A stretch of 64,000 nt of DNA. It comes from DATLFA01 sp035525225. Its GTDB lineage: Bacteria > Actinomycetota > Acidimicrobiia > Acidimicrobiales > WLNW01. Positions 7,936 to 17,297 of this stretch are shown here, piece after piece (the stretch's first letter is position 1; each line of letters opens with the position of its first letter). The stretch is taken from contig DATLFA010000090.1 in the NCBI GenBank assembly GCA_035525225.1, positions 44,172-108,171 of the forward strand, written 5' to 3'. The position numbers and the translations under genes were made by a program. The notes beneath the pieces are model-generated. The model had not been told where the DNA came from, ran no database searches, and saw nothing but the letters and a program-made list of their open reading frames with translations.

Positions 7936-9068
7936 CGCGACGGACGCGCCTCGGCGTATTCGAGCGAGTAGATCTCGGGCAGATGCGACGCGATGCACTG
8001 CCACGTCGCGCCTTCGTCGGCGCTGGCCCAGATCTCACCGCTCGTGGTGCCGAAATACACGCCGATCGATGGCTCGTGGTCGATGGTCATCGCTTGGCGC
8101 TTCACCGTGAACCATGCCGTTGCCGGGAGGCCGTCGTCGCAGCGCGTCCATGACTCGCCGCCATCGCGGGTGCGGAACACCGCGGGCCGGCCGTCGGGGC
8201 TGGTGCGGGGCCACACGTCGGTACCGTCCATCGGGAACACCCACGCGGTGTCGGGGTCGCGCGGATGCAACTCGATCGGGAAGCCGATGTCGCCCACGTC
8301 GGATGGCATGTTGTTGCCGACGCGCACCCAACGAGCATCTGCGCGATCCATGCGGTAGATGCCGCAGTGGTTCTGTTGGTAGAGCCGATCGGGTTGCAGC
8401 GGGTGGAGCCGCACGCAGTGTGGATCGTGGCCGAACTCGGGCTCGGTCTCGGGCAGGAACGCAACCTCGCAACCGGCATTGAGGGGCTTCCAGTCGTTGC
8501 CCCGATCGGTGGTCTCGAACACGCCACCCGAGGACAGCGCGATGTACATGTGCGCCGCGTCGCGCGGGTCGATGATGATCGAGTGCAGCATCGAACCGTC
8601 AGGCGTGTTCTGCTCGGGCCACTCGGCCCACGTCGCCCACAGTGGATGGTCGTTCCAACCGTCGACCGGGTCCCATGTCGCGCCGCCGTCGTGGCTGACG
8701 AACAACCCTTGTGGCGTGGCACCCGCATACCACACACCCGGCTCGTCGGCGTGGCCCGGTGTGAGCCAGAACACCGACTGCACGCTGCGTTGGAACTGGT
8801 CGCCCGATCGAAAGGCCGGAGGACGAGTCGACTCGGTCCACGTCGCGCCGAGGTCATCGGAGTGGAACACGGTCGGGCCGAGATGCCCTGTTCTCGTTGC
8901 GAGCACCATGCGCCGGCCCTCGCGCGGATCGAGCACGACATGTTGCGCGATGTGCCCGAGGAACATCGGGTCGCTGACCGTCCACTTCTCGCGGGACTCA
9001 TCAGCGGCGACGGTGAACACACCTTTGCGCGTGCCGACGAGCAGCACACCGCCGGTGGTCGAACTCAT
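7932..9068 (-). CDS. BNR/sortilin-type beta-propeller protein
   Basis: Protein of 378 residues with repeated Asp-box-like motifs (SDDLGATWTES, SHDGGATWDPV, TTDRGNDWKPL, TRDGGESWTRC, SADEGATWQCI), the hallmark of BNR or exo-alpha-sialidase-like propellers. There is no signal peptide, so it is probably cytoplasmic. GGAGG precedes ATG 9068. It is coupled to the MoaD-like gene. I do not infer sialidase activity; the enzymatic role, if any, is unknown. Confidence 0.75.
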   Translation of the reverse strand: MSSTTGGVLLVGTRKGVFTVAADESREKWTVSDPMFLGHIAQHVVLDPREGRRMVLATRTGHLGPTVFHSDDLGATWTESTRPPAFRSGDQFQRSVQSVFWLTPGHADEPGVWYAGATPQGLFVSHDGGATWDPVDGWNDHPLWATWAEWPEQNTPDGSMLHSIIIDPRDAAHMYIALSSGGVFETTDRGNDWKPLNAGCEVAFLPETEPEFGHDPHCVRLHPLQPDRLYQQNHCGIYRMDRADARWVRVGNNMPSDVGDIGFPIELHPRDPDTAWVFPMDGTDVWPRTSPDGRPAVFRTRDGGESWTRCDDGLPATAWFTVKRQAMTIDHEPSIGVYFGTTSGEIWASADEGATWQCIASHLPEIYSLEYAEARPSR

Positions 9069-9098
9069 GTTGCTACCTCCGTCTCGTAGGAATCCGTT

Positions 9099-9866
9099 TC
9101 ACGCTTGGACGATCTTGAATACTGCACCGGTCGGGTCGGCGGCCTGCGCCAAGCGTCCGTACGGGGAGTCGTCGGGACCCATGATGACCGAGCCGCCGAG
9201 CTTCACGATCTTGGCCAACGCCGCGTCGGCATTCTCGACGCCGAAGTAGATCTGCCAATTCGCGGGTACACCGTTGGGCAAGAACGCCTTGGCATCCATG
9301 ATGCCGGCGAGCGCGGCCTCACCTTCACCGAACGTCGTGTAGCGGAAGTCGGCGGTGTCGCTCATTACGTGCGTATCCCATTTGAAGACGTCGCGATAGA
9401 ACTTCACGGAGGCGTCGTAGTCGCGGGTGTGCAGCTCGAACCAGTTGGGCGTGCCGGGTTCGCCGAGTATCGCGAATCCGTTGTGCAGACCAGGCTGCCA
9501 CGCGCCGATCGCCGCCTGCCCGACGTCGAGGAGCACGGCCATCTCGCCCAGCGCCATCACGTCCATGGCCGGGACGATCACCTGCGCGCCTTGCGTTGCC
9601 GCGCGAGCGGCCGTGCCCTCCGCGTTGTCGGTAGCCAGATACACCGACCACACGTCGGGCATGCCCGAGGTGCCGTCGTTCTTCATGCACCCGGCGACTT
9701 GATGGCCGCCCTTGGAGAAGTTGATATAGCCGCCGTAGTCCTCACCGGCGCTCTCCGCCGTCCATCCGAACAGGTCACCGTAGAATTCTTGGGCGCGGTC
9801 GGTGTCGGAGGTGAACAGGTCGACCCAACAGGGGGCGCCGATCGGGGCTGTTTCACGTAGGGGCAC
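9099..9866 (-). CDS. Two-domain VOC (glyoxalase-like) protein
   Basis: Protein of 255 residues with two VOC domains: residues 10-125 (PCWVDLFTSDTDRAQEFYGDLFGW) and 138-255 (PNWFELHTRDYDASVKFYRDVFKWD). The organisation matches the mycobacterial CFP30B-like family, of unknown substrate. GTG 9866 is preceded by AAGGAG. It lies 31 bp downstream of the propeller gene start on the same strand but is a separate unit. Confidence 0.8.
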   Translation of the reverse strand: MPLRETAPIGAPCWVDLFTSDTDRAQEFYGDLFGWTAESAGEDYGGYINFSKGGHQVAGCMKNDGTSGMPDVWSVYLATDNAEGTAARAATQGAQVIVPAMDVMALGEMAVLLDVGQAAIGAWQPGLHNGFAILGEPGTPNWFELHTRDYDASVKFYRDVFKWDTHVMSDTADFRYTTFGEGEAALAGIMDAKAFLPNGVPANWQIYFGVENADAALAKIVKLGGSVIMGPDDSPYGRLAQAADPTGAVFKIVQA

Positions 9867-10014
9867 GGGATCTCCTTGGTCATGTAGATAGTGATCGACA
9901 GATTGGACTGTCCGCCGCGTTGGAACTCATCGCGCCGCGGCAAAGTATGTTCTTGGAGATCGTGGGCCGGATCGAACCTGAGGCAATCGACCCCGCGACT
10001 TATGCGGATGTCGC

Positions 10015-10473
10015 TCAGTTTGCGGTTTTGAACCGCTCTTTGGCGGCATACCAACCGGTGAGCACGGCTTCCATCTCGGCGGGGTCGAGCTTGTCCTCTT
10101 CGTAGGACCATTGCCCGTCGCCGGCGTACTTCAACAAGCTGAAGCACGAGAACTCGTGGACGCTGCCGTCACCGGGGTCGGCCATGCGGTTCTTGAACTC
10201 GCAACTCACCCAGCCGCGGTATTCGTCGATCATGTACCACTCGACCGGGTAGTAGACGAGCCAACGCATCGGCTCGACCGCGAACGCCTCGCGGTACCAA
10301 CGGCGCATCGCCTCACGGCCGCCGATCTTGCCCGCGCCCGACACGATCATGACCGCATCTTCGGTGTACAGATCGACGAACTCGTCCCAATTGCCCGCGG
10401 GGCCACAACGGCGGGCGACCTTCTGGTAGTGCGCCCACTGTTCTTCTATCTCGTCGCGCGTCCAACGAGGCAT
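10015..10473 (-). CDS. SnoaL/NTF2-like protein
   Basis: Protein of 152 residues with the cone-shaped NTF2-like fold pattern: helical N-terminus (EIEEQWAHYQKVARR), then WDEFVDLYTEDAVMI and GREAMRRWYREAF, then beta strands ending in W and Y-rich segments. Such proteins are often cyclases, hydrolases or isomerases of small substrates. ATG 10473 is preceded by a G-rich tract. Function is not assigned. Confidence 0.7.
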   Translation of the reverse strand: MPRWTRDEIEEQWAHYQKVARRCGPAGNWDEFVDLYTEDAVMIVSGAGKIGGREAMRRWYREAFAVEPMRWLVYYPVEWYMIDEYRGWVSCEFKNRMADPGDGSVHEFSCFSLLKYAGDGQWSYEEDKLDPAEMEAVLTGWYAAKERFKTAN

Positions 10474-10529
10474 ACGCCAACCCCCCAATGCCGTGTCGTC
10501 TTCTCGTCGGAGACTAGGCGACGCGCGAA

Positions 10530-10964
10530 CTACGCGACGCGGCGACCGGTGATCTCGTTGGGCACGATGCGTACCCAGATGTCGCGCTCCACCGCGCGAG
10601 CCCACGGTTGTAGTGTCGATGCGTCCGCGGCTGCCGCATCGTCGGCGTCGACTTCGTGCGCGGTGCCCTTGACCAAGACGCTCCAACCCGTTTCGTGAAC
10701 GGGATCCCAATCGTCGATCTCGAACGCGACCGGTTTTCCCATCACGGCAGCATCGGACTTTTCGCCGAGCGCGGTGCGAAACACGATCGACCCGCGGACA
10801 TAGCGGTAGTTCACCGGCAGGATGACGGGCTCACCGTTGACGACCATGCCGATGCGTCCCACGATGGCGCCCTCGAGCAGTTCGCGGCATTGGTCGAACG
10901 AGAGGATCTCGATTCCTACGCGATCCACTGGCAGTGACGGTGCGCCGGGAGACAAAGGGTCCAT
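10530..10964 (-). CDS. Pyridoxamine 5'-phosphate oxidase-family (FMN/F420) protein
   Basis: Split-barrel flavin-binding protein of 144 residues: LSFDQCRELLEGAIVGRIGMVVNGEPVILPVNYRY, followed by VFRTALGEKSD and WSVLVKGTAHEV. These small proteins bind FMN or F420 and act as oxidoreductases; substrate unknown. GTG 10928 is an alternative start. It is divergent from the ArsR gene, with an operator palindrome between them. Confidence 0.8.
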   Translation of the reverse strand: MDPLSPGAPSLPVDRVGIEILSFDQCRELLEGAIVGRIGMVVNGEPVILPVNYRYVRGSIVFRTALGEKSDAAVMGKPVAFEIDDWDPVHETGWSVLVKGTAHEVDADDAAAADASTLQPWARAVERDIWVRIVPNEITGRRVA

Positions 10965-11047
10965 GCCCTGCAGCGTGCGCCCTCCGCCGCCTCACCGCCA
11001 GGGACCTTCGTCATCAGTGGCTTGCGTCCGCCGGTGCACGCGCCTAA

Positions 11048-11069
11048 CCTACAACCATATGGTTGTAGG
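11048..11069. promoter_or_regulatory. 22-bp perfect palindrome, ArsR operator
   Basis: CCTACAACCAT followed by ATGGTTGTAGG is a perfect 22-bp palindrome centred between 11058 and 11059. It overlaps one possible start codon of the ArsR gene (ATG 11059) and ends 1 bp before the other (ATG 11071). It is the natural binding site for the ArsR dimer and implies tight autorepression of the ArsR-SRPBCC unit. Confidence 0.7.
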
Positions 11070-11070
11070 A

Positions 11071-11409
11071 ATGGTCGAGGAGCAACGCACTGACCAGCTC
11101 TTCCACGCGCTGGCCGATACCACCCGCCGAGACATCGTCAAGAGGACGATGCAGGCCGAGTATTCGGTTTCGGCGCTGGCGCGGTGCTATCCGATGAGCT
11201 TCGCCGCGGTGCAAAAGCACGTCGCCGTGCTGGAGCGCGCCGATCTGGTGCGCAAGCAGCGCCGGGGGCGAGAGCAAGTCGTGCGGGGCAACATCGACAC
11301 CATCCGCACCGTGTACCGCCTGCTCGATCAACTCGAAGCAGTGTGGCGAAGCCGTATGGACCGATTCGGTGACGTGCTCGCCGAGGAGAACGAAGGAGCC
11401 AAACCGTGA
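11071..11409 (+). CDS. ArsR-family transcriptional regulator
   Basis: Winged-helix repressor of 112 residues (116 if ATG 11059 is used). LFHALADTTRRDIVKR, VSALARCYPMSFAAVQKHVAVLERADLVRKQRRGREQ contains the recognition helix; the usual metal-binding ELCVCDL motif is absent, as in ArsR regulators paired with SRPBCC proteins. Neither start has a spaced ribosome site, so the mRNA may be leaderless. Its stop overlaps the next gene (GTGA). Confidence 0.85.
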   Translation: MVEEQRTDQLFHALADTTRRDIVKRTMQAEYSVSALARCYPMSFAAVQKHVAVLERADLVRKQRRGREQVVRGNIDTIRTVYRLLDQLEAVWRSRMDRFGDVLAEENEGAKP

Positions 11410-11909
11410 CCGTGACCAAGATCCACAAGGACCCCGAGGCGTTGACGATGACCATCACGTCAGAGTTCGACGCGCCCATCGCCCGTGTCTGGCAGCTATG
11501 GGAAAATCCGCGCCAACTCGAGCGTTGGTGGGGCCCGCCGACGTATCCGGCGACGTTCGTCGAACATGACCTGACGCCCGGCGGTGCGGTGACCTATTAC
11601 ATGACCGGCCCCGAGGGCGATCGACACGGCGGATGGTGGCGCGTGATCGGGATCGATGCTCCGCACCAGCTGGAGTTCGAGGACGGCTTCGCGGACGAGT
11701 CCGGCATGCCCAACCCCGAGATGCCGACGACGTTCACACGCGTGAAGTTGAGCGAGCAACCCGACGGGCGCACGCGCATGGCGATCGAAGCGAAGTTCCC
11801 GTCGCGCGAGGCGATGGAGCAGATGGTCGCCATGGGCATGGAGGAAGGCCTTGCGGCAGCGCTCGGGCAGATCGACGAGCTGCTGCAATCCGAGAACGCA
11901 CCGCGCTAA
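11406..11909 (+). CDS. SRPBCC/AHSA1-domain protein
   Basis: Protein of 167 residues with the Aha1/START-like fold: EFDAPIARVWQLWENPRQLERWWGPPTYPATFVEHDLTPGG at the N-terminus, GGWWRVIGIDAPHQLEFEDGF in the middle and a C-terminal helix. Such proteins have a hydrophobic cavity and are usually encoded directly behind an ArsR regulator. GTG 11406 overlaps the ArsR stop, so both are translated together. The ligand is unknown. Confidence 0.85.
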   Translation: MTVTKIHKDPEALTMTITSEFDAPIARVWQLWENPRQLERWWGPPTYPATFVEHDLTPGGAVTYYMTGPEGDRHGGWWRVIGIDAPHQLEFEDGFADESGMPNPEMPTTFTRVKLSEQPDGRTRMAIEAKFPSREAMEQMVAMGMEEGLAAALGQIDELLQSENAPR

Positions 11910-11938
11910 CGCGAGCCGTCCTCCTCTAGTCTCGGGAC

Positions 11939-13405
11939 ATGTCTGTTCGCCTGTCGTCCGCGCAGATCCGTGCCCAGTTGGATCATCCGATCGTCGATGC
12001 TGATGGGCACTTCGTCGAGGTCATGCCACTGTTCGAGGAGTACTTGCGCGACTTCGCGGGCAACGACATCGCCGATCGGTATGCCGCTGCCCGAGGGTGG
12101 TCCCGCACGCCCGGACCGCACGGTTGGAGCGAGGTCGACAACGCCGAACGTCGTCGCCTGCGCGCGACCGCCCCGATCTGGTGGGTGAACCCGACCGATG
12201 CGGTCGATCGCGCGGCCGCGTATCTCCCGCGCCTGCTCTATGAGCGGCTCGATGAGATCGGCATCGACTTCACGATTCTCTACCCGAGCGTTGGCGGGAT
12301 GTTGCGTAACTGGCCCGAACAGGACGTCCGCATCGCGGGCAGTCGGGCCCTCAACACATTTCTGGCCGAACAATTCAAACCGTTCACCGACCGGATGACG
12401 GTCGCGGCACTCATCCCTGCGCATACGCCCGACGAAGCGATCGCCGAACTGGACTACGCGGTGGGCACGCTCGGGTCCAAGGTCGTCGTGTTGCCTGGCT
12501 ACGTCGAACGGCCGATCGTGGCGTACGCCGACCTCCACGACCGTTTGGGTCGTCAGGTCGAATGGATAGACGTGCTGGCCCTCGACAGCGACTACGACTA
12601 CGACCCTGTCTGGCAACGCTGCGTCGATCTCGGCGTCGCTGTCACCACCCATTCGGGAAGCCATGGTCTCGGCTTTCGTCGATCGATCTCGACCTTCATG
12701 TACAACCACATCGGCCACTTCTCGGAAGCAGGTGACGCGTTCGCCAAGGCGCTGTTCTTCGGCGGTGTGACCCGACGATTTCCGACTCTGAACTTCGCGT
12801 TCCTCGAGCAAGGCGTTGCTCGTGCGGTGTCGCTGTTCGCCGCGCTGATCGAACGATGGGAAAAGAGGGGCGGCGCCAATATTCAGCAGTTCAATCCCGC
12901 GCACGTCGATTGGGCCCGCTTCGACGAACTGGTGGCGAACTACGGATCGCCTGCGCTCCGTCACGGCGCCGCCTATGAGTTCTTACACCGCCCGTCAGCG
13001 GCGCATCCTTCGCAACTCGACGACTTTGCTCGGTGTGACATCACCGATGCGAAGGACATCTATGAACTCTTCGTACCGCGGTTCTATTTCGGCTGCGAAG
13101 CCGACGACCGCATGAACACGCTCGCATTCGATACGAACATCAATCCCTTCGGCGCTCAATTGAACGCGGTGTTGAGCTCCGACCTGAGCCACTGGGACGT
13201 CCCCGACATGCTCGGCGTCGTCAAGGATGCATACAAGCTCGTCGAGCGCGGCGCGCTGACCCCCGATCAATTCCGGGCGTTCAGCGCGGACAACTGCATC
13301 CGCCTCCATGGTCAGATGAACCCGAGGTTCTTCGAGAACACTGTCGTGGAGAAGTACGCGAGAAGCGTTCTCGGGGTGAGAGCAGAAACAGCCGGTGGGA
13401 CGTGA
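11939..13405 (+). CDS. Amidohydrolase-family protein
   Basis: Metal-dependent hydrolase/decarboxylase-like protein of 488 residues. VDADGHFVE gives the N-terminal metal position; VTTHSGSHG, FPTLNFAFLEQGVA and SSDLSHWDVPDM are later active-site segments. The C-terminal NCIRLHGQMNPRFFENTVV is closely matched by a gene remnant at 63018-63180 in the same window. The substrate is unknown. It stands alone, 29 bp behind the SRPBCC gene. Confidence 0.75.
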   Translation: MSVRLSSAQIRAQLDHPIVDADGHFVEVMPLFEEYLRDFAGNDIADRYAAARGWSRTPGPHGWSEVDNAERRRLRATAPIWWVNPTDAVDRAAAYLPRLLYERLDEIGIDFTILYPSVGGMLRNWPEQDVRIAGSRALNTFLAEQFKPFTDRMTVAALIPAHTPDEAIAELDYAVGTLGSKVVVLPGYVERPIVAYADLHDRLGRQVEWIDVLALDSDYDYDPVWQRCVDLGVAVTTHSGSHGLGFRRSISTFMYNHIGHFSEAGDAFAKALFFGGVTRRFPTLNFAFLEQGVARAVSLFAALIERWEKRGGANIQQFNPAHVDWARFDELVANYGSPALRHGAAYEFLHRPSAAHPSQLDDFARCDITDAKDIYELFVPRFYFGCEADDRMNTLAFDTNINPFGAQLNAVLSSDLSHWDVPDMLGVVKDAYKLVERGALTPDQFRAFSADNCIRLHGQMNPRFFENTVVEKYARSVLGVRAETAGGT

Positions 13406-13456
13406 GCCGATTGCGCACTACCCGGTCCCTCGGTGACGTTCGTTGTTCGCGGCTGA

Positions 13457-14329
13457 TCATCCGGCGAGTTCGATCATGCCCGCCACATCCGACCCGTCGA
13501 TCGTGCCCGTGAAGAACGCGCACCGGGCGCGGTAGTCGTGTCGGTAGCTGAGGGTCGTCAGCAGCGTCAGTTCGCTGATGAGCTCGTGCTCGCCAATCTC
13601 GGTGCGTAGCAGGACGCGGGCGACGGCCGATTCGCACAAATCGGCGAGGCCGACGATGTCGGTGATGGGCGCCCGCTCGCCACCGTGTACGAGATAGCTG
13701 TGGTCCCACGACGATGGTCCACCCGCCGTCTGGTTGATCACGAAGTGTGTATCCGCACTCGCGGCGAACCCGAACCGGTGCGAGAAGGGGCCGCCCGCGG
13801 GGCGTGAGCGCACGCCCCATGAGTGATCGTGGAACGCCACACCCGAAAGGTCGCAGGATCGGAGGAGACCTCGGTACGAGCCGGTGATGCGACCCACGGA
13901 CTCGTAGTGGCGTTGCTGAACGTCACCGTCGAGGTTCGGAATGCCGAACGCCAAGGGGACGCTGACCGCGCGGTAGGAGATCTGCGATTCGGTGGCCCCG
14001 TAGGTGGCCGTCGCGTCGTAGGAAACGAGCGGCTCCACCGTCTTGATTCGCCAACCCAACACTTCGAAGTCGCTGAGGTCATCGCCCGGGAGCGCGGCAA
14101 CGGCCGGATCGGTGGAGGCGTGCACGCCCGTGTCGTCTAGGTGCCAGCCCCAGCGCACCGCGCTCTCGTCCGTCGGGCGGAGATAGAGGTGTTGGTAGCC
14201 GGCGATCTCCCGCTCGGGGTCGAACCAGATCAGCGCACAGCTCTCCTGCCAGTCCGGGTGCCCGTCAGGAGCATGACGACCGTCATCGTCGGCTGCGACC
14301 ACGAGCGGCGTCGACCTGCTCCGCGACAT
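13457..14329 (-). CDS. AttH/CrtC-like (DUF7064-type) protein
   Basis: Protein of 290 residues. ATG 14329 follows GGAGG. The HDHSWGVRSR motif and pairs of beta-strand segments (WHLDDTGVH, YRAVSVPLAFG) suggest the double-lipocalin AttH/CrtC fold found in DUF7064 proteins, which often stand next to phosphotransferase-like genes, as here. No catalytic residue set is certain. It is divergent from the phosphotransferase gene. Confidence 0.5.
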   Translation of the reverse strand: MSRSRSTPLVVAADDDGRHAPDGHPDWQESCALIWFDPEREIAGYQHLYLRPTDESAVRWGWHLDDTGVHASTDPAVAALPGDDLSDFEVLGWRIKTVEPLVSYDATATYGATESQISYRAVSVPLAFGIPNLDGDVQQRHYESVGRITGSYRGLLRSCDLSGVAFHDHSWGVRSRPAGGPFSHRFGFAASADTHFVINQTAGGPSSWDHSYLVHGGERAPITDIVGLADLCESAVARVLLRTEIGEHELISELTLLTTLSYRHDYRARCAFFTGTIDGSDVAGMIELAG

Positions 14330-14422
14330 CACTGTCCTCCCCACACCCAGCCGCCCACTCCGGTTGGGGAACAATTCAGCGTAGCATTCGTCACCATTCC
14401 AACTGATCCCATCGATCGCCCC

Positions 14423-15469
14423 GTGGTCGTCGCCGAAATCGCACGGTGGTTGAGCGACGTCTCCGGCGATGACACGACAGCGAGGATCGTCGACGTTCGT
14501 AAGCCGGATGCTGCGGGCTCTTCGCACAGCGTCACGTTCGTGACCGCGCAATTCGATGCGCACGGACGAAGTGTCGTGAGGGACCTGGTGCTCAGACGCG
14601 ACCCGGACGAGCTCGCCCTGTTCGTCGACGCGGATCTTGGCCGTGATGCGGAACTCATGCGACGCCTGCATCGGCTCGCAACGCTGCCCGTCCCCGAAGT
14701 CATCGGGTTCAATCCCGACGCCACCGTCCTCGGCACTCCCTACATTGTCATCGCCAAAGTCCCCGGCGCCGTTGCATCCGACAACCCCAGCTACAACTCG
14801 AGCGGCTGGTTGGCGGACGCTGCTCCGACACAGCGCCGGGCCATATGGCAACGGGCCGTGCAGTTGATGAGCCGAGTTACCACCGTCGATCCAGGCGCGA
14901 TCGACGACCTGTTCCCCGATCGCCGAGGCCTTCACGCCGAGCTCGCCCACTGGCATCGGAACCTCCTTTGGGCCGCCGACGGCTCGCCCTCGCCCACGAT
15001 CGACGCTGCCTGGCATCACCTGTCGGCATCCGTTCCGCCCGACACCTCGGCCGCGCTGTCATGGGGAGACGCCCGGATCCGCAACGTCATCTTCGACGCC
15101 GGAAACCCAGCCGCCATCATCGACTGGGAAATGGCATCGCTCGGCGGAGCGCATCTCGACATCGGCTGGTGGCTCATGACCGACCTCGTCCACAGCACCC
15201 AGATGGGGTGCACGCGCCTCGATGGGCTCGGGACACGCAGCGAAACGATCCAGGCGTGGTGCGCCGCAACGGGCCTCGAAGCCGAAACAATCGAATGGCA
15301 CGAGGCCTTCGCCGCGCTGAAACTCGGCGTCACCATCGGACGAGTCACCAACGTCTCCCACCGGCGCGGACGACTGCCCAAAGAACTGCTCGCGATGGCC
15401 GAAGACAACTTCGGCACGCGCATCTTGGCGCAACTGCTCCCAGTGCCGCCGCCTCGTCGCGGAGGTTGA
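14423..15469 (+). CDS. Aminoglycoside phosphotransferase-family protein
   Basis: Kinase-like protein of about 348 residues. The start is uncertain: GTG 14423 is the first usable codon with a sensible N-terminus. YIVIAKVPGAV is the hinge strand; SWGDARIRNVIFD corresponds to the catalytic HGDxxxxN loop with Ser-Trp in place of His-Gly; PAAIIDWEMASLGGAHLDIGWW is the metal-binding DWE segment. The family phosphorylates small molecules or, in ACAD10/11-type proteins, hydroxyacyl-CoA; the catabolic context favours the latter. Confidence 0.75.
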   Translation: MVVAEIARWLSDVSGDDTTARIVDVRKPDAAGSSHSVTFVTAQFDAHGRSVVRDLVLRRDPDELALFVDADLGRDAELMRRLHRLATLPVPEVIGFNPDATVLGTPYIVIAKVPGAVASDNPSYNSSGWLADAAPTQRRAIWQRAVQLMSRVTTVDPGAIDDLFPDRRGLHAELAHWHRNLLWAADGSPSPTIDAAWHHLSASVPPDTSAALSWGDARIRNVIFDAGNPAAIIDWEMASLGGAHLDIGWWLMTDLVHSTQMGCTRLDGLGTRSETIQAWCAATGLEAETIEWHEAFAALKLGVTIGRVTNVSHRRGRLPKELLAMAEDNFGTRILAQLLPVPPPRRGG

Positions 15470-15490
15470 GCTGACACCAAGGGCGTCAGT

Positions 15491-15727
15491 TCAAACCGGG
15501 CGCTCGTCCGCGGGGACGTCGAACTCATCGGCTCTAGATAGTCGGCGAAACTCCTCGAAGATCTCCTCGGCTCTCGTCTCGTCGCCACCGGCTAGTTCAA
15601 GGGCGCGCTCAGCGTGTTCGGCTTCTCGGTCGACGTCTTGCCCGAACCAGTCGTCGACCGTTGCGTCGCCGGGCCCGACGATCGCATCGTCAGGTGTGAA
15701 GTCCGATCCCTCTGGGCTCGTGTTCAT
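15491..15727 (-). CDS. Small acidic hypothetical protein
   Basis: Protein of 78 residues, rich in Asp and Glu, with a helical second half (EAEHAERALELAGGDETRAEEIFEE in part). ATG 15727 follows GAGG with good spacing. No transmembrane segment and no known motif. It is convergent with the phosphotransferase gene, 21 bp away. Confidence 0.55.
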   Translation of the reverse strand: MNTSPEGSDFTPDDAIVGPGDATVDDWFGQDVDREAEHAERALELAGGDETRAEEIFEEFRRLSRADEFDVPADERPV

Positions 15728-16060
15728 GTCAGCTCCTCGCAACGCCGGCAAGCGCAAGCTATCGGCTGCCCGGTGAGCGTGCCGATGCCCACTGGACCGG
15801 AGCAAACGCTCAACGGGAACACTCGCGCCCGCCGACGGACTGTCCCCATTAGCGACTTGCATCCTCATTTTCGTCGGCTTGAACCTGACAATTCGAGCAT
15901 GGCAGCGCGGGGACCTGGCCCCCTGGGCGCGCTCACTTCGGGTTGATGCTGGCAGTCACACATAGAGGTTCGCTCGCACCCGAACGAGTGATTCTCGATC
16001 TTTCGGTTTGAGCGGCCGCACTCGGGGGGAGGGGCCGTACCTGCCGAGAGCGAGGGCGCC

Positions 16061-17281
16061 ATGAATCCGTTGGACGAGAGTGGAATCGCGGTCGATGACC
16101 AGTTGCGGAATTGGTCCGAGTTGAACGTGGAACCGTATGACAAGCGAACCGTCGATCCGTATACCCGTACGAGGGTGATCTTGATGAACGGCATCGAGGT
16201 CGAATCAATCATGTTCTCGCATCAGTTCGCCCGCCACACCGACAATCTCGAGATCAAGCGGGCGCTGGCGTCGAGCCGGCGAGTCGAGGCGCAGCAGCAG
16301 AAGGTGGTGAACGGACTGAACCCGGGTGATCAGTCACCGTTGGAGACGACCATCGGCTACGAACAGGTGGCGGTGGACTTGACTGCGTGGCTGGCCCGTC
16401 ACGAACCGGATCCGATGATCAAGCAGGCATTGGATTTCGCGCTGTTGGAGGACTTCGACCACCTCTATCGGTACGCGAATCTCTACGAGCTACTCGATGG
16501 GAAGCGTGCGTCGGAGCTGACCGGTCAGCTCACTGAAATCATGCCGGGCCGTCCTACGATGGCGGAGCACCGGCACCCGATCGATGATGTGCGCGGACAT
16601 TTCGGCACGCATACGGTCGATCCGTTGACGCGGCTGCATGTGATGACGATCGTCGCGGGCGAGCAGCAGACGATGAACTTCTACATGAACCACGGGTCGG
16701 ACTGGGTGGAGCCCATCGCTCGTGGGCTGTATGCGGAGATCGCCCTCATCGAGGAACAACACGTGACTCATTACGAGTCGTTGCTCGATCCGTTGGATTC
16801 ATGGTTGAAGCAGCTGGTGTTCCACGAGTACTGCGAGGTGTACCTCTATTGGTCGATGCTCAGCCAGGAAACCGACCGGCGGATCAAGTCGGTATGGGAC
16901 CTGCACCTCGCGATGGAGATCGGGCAGCTGCAAGCGGCGTGCGGCTTGCTCCGGCGCTTAGAAGGCGTCGAACCGGAAGAGATACTGCCTCCCGCGCTAC
17001 CCGACACTCCCGTGACCTTTGAACCCAACAAGGAGTACGTGCGGCGAATCTTGGCAAGCCAAGTCGACCTCCGTACCGATGGCCTCGACTACGTGGCCCT
17101 TCAAGACCTCCCGCGCCGGCATCGGTACTTCGAGTATCAGAAGGTCGTCAACGATGGTGGGGCGCCGAGCGAGCAGGTCATCGACGCAAATCGCGCCGCC
17201 CAGGGACGGGAGTATCGAGACGAAACCGAAGGTGATCATCCGATCATCGATCTTCGCGAGCCGGCCGAGACTCGGCGCTGA
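16061..17281 (+). CDS. Ferritin-like diiron domain protein, large
   Basis: Protein of 406 residues, mostly helical. Carboxylate/His pairs typical of ferritin-like four-helix bundles appear at about residue 129 (LLEDFDHLYRY), 228 (ALIEEQHVTHYES), 253 (HEYCEVYLYW) and 282 (HLAMEIGQ). A second set near residue 55 (FSHQFARH) may complete a duplicated bundle. It may bind a diiron centre and act in iron or oxygen-stress handling. The tandem ferritin-like gene follows 16 bp later, so the two are probably co-transcribed. Confidence 0.55.
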   Translation: MNPLDESGIAVDDQLRNWSELNVEPYDKRTVDPYTRTRVILMNGIEVESIMFSHQFARHTDNLEIKRALASSRRVEAQQQKVVNGLNPGDQSPLETTIGYEQVAVDLTAWLARHEPDPMIKQALDFALLEDFDHLYRYANLYELLDGKRASELTGQLTEIMPGRPTMAEHRHPIDDVRGHFGTHTVDPLTRLHVMTIVAGEQQTMNFYMNHGSDWVEPIARGLYAEIALIEEQHVTHYESLLDPLDSWLKQLVFHEYCEVYLYWSMLSQETDRRIKSVWDLHLAMEIGQLQAACGLLRRLEGVEPEEILPPALPDTPVTFEPNKEYVRRILASQVDLRTDGLDYVALQDLPRRHRYFEYQKVVNDGGAPSEQVIDANRAAQGREYRDETEGDHPIIDLREPAETRR

Positions 17282-17297
17282 GAAGGGACTACTTGCC

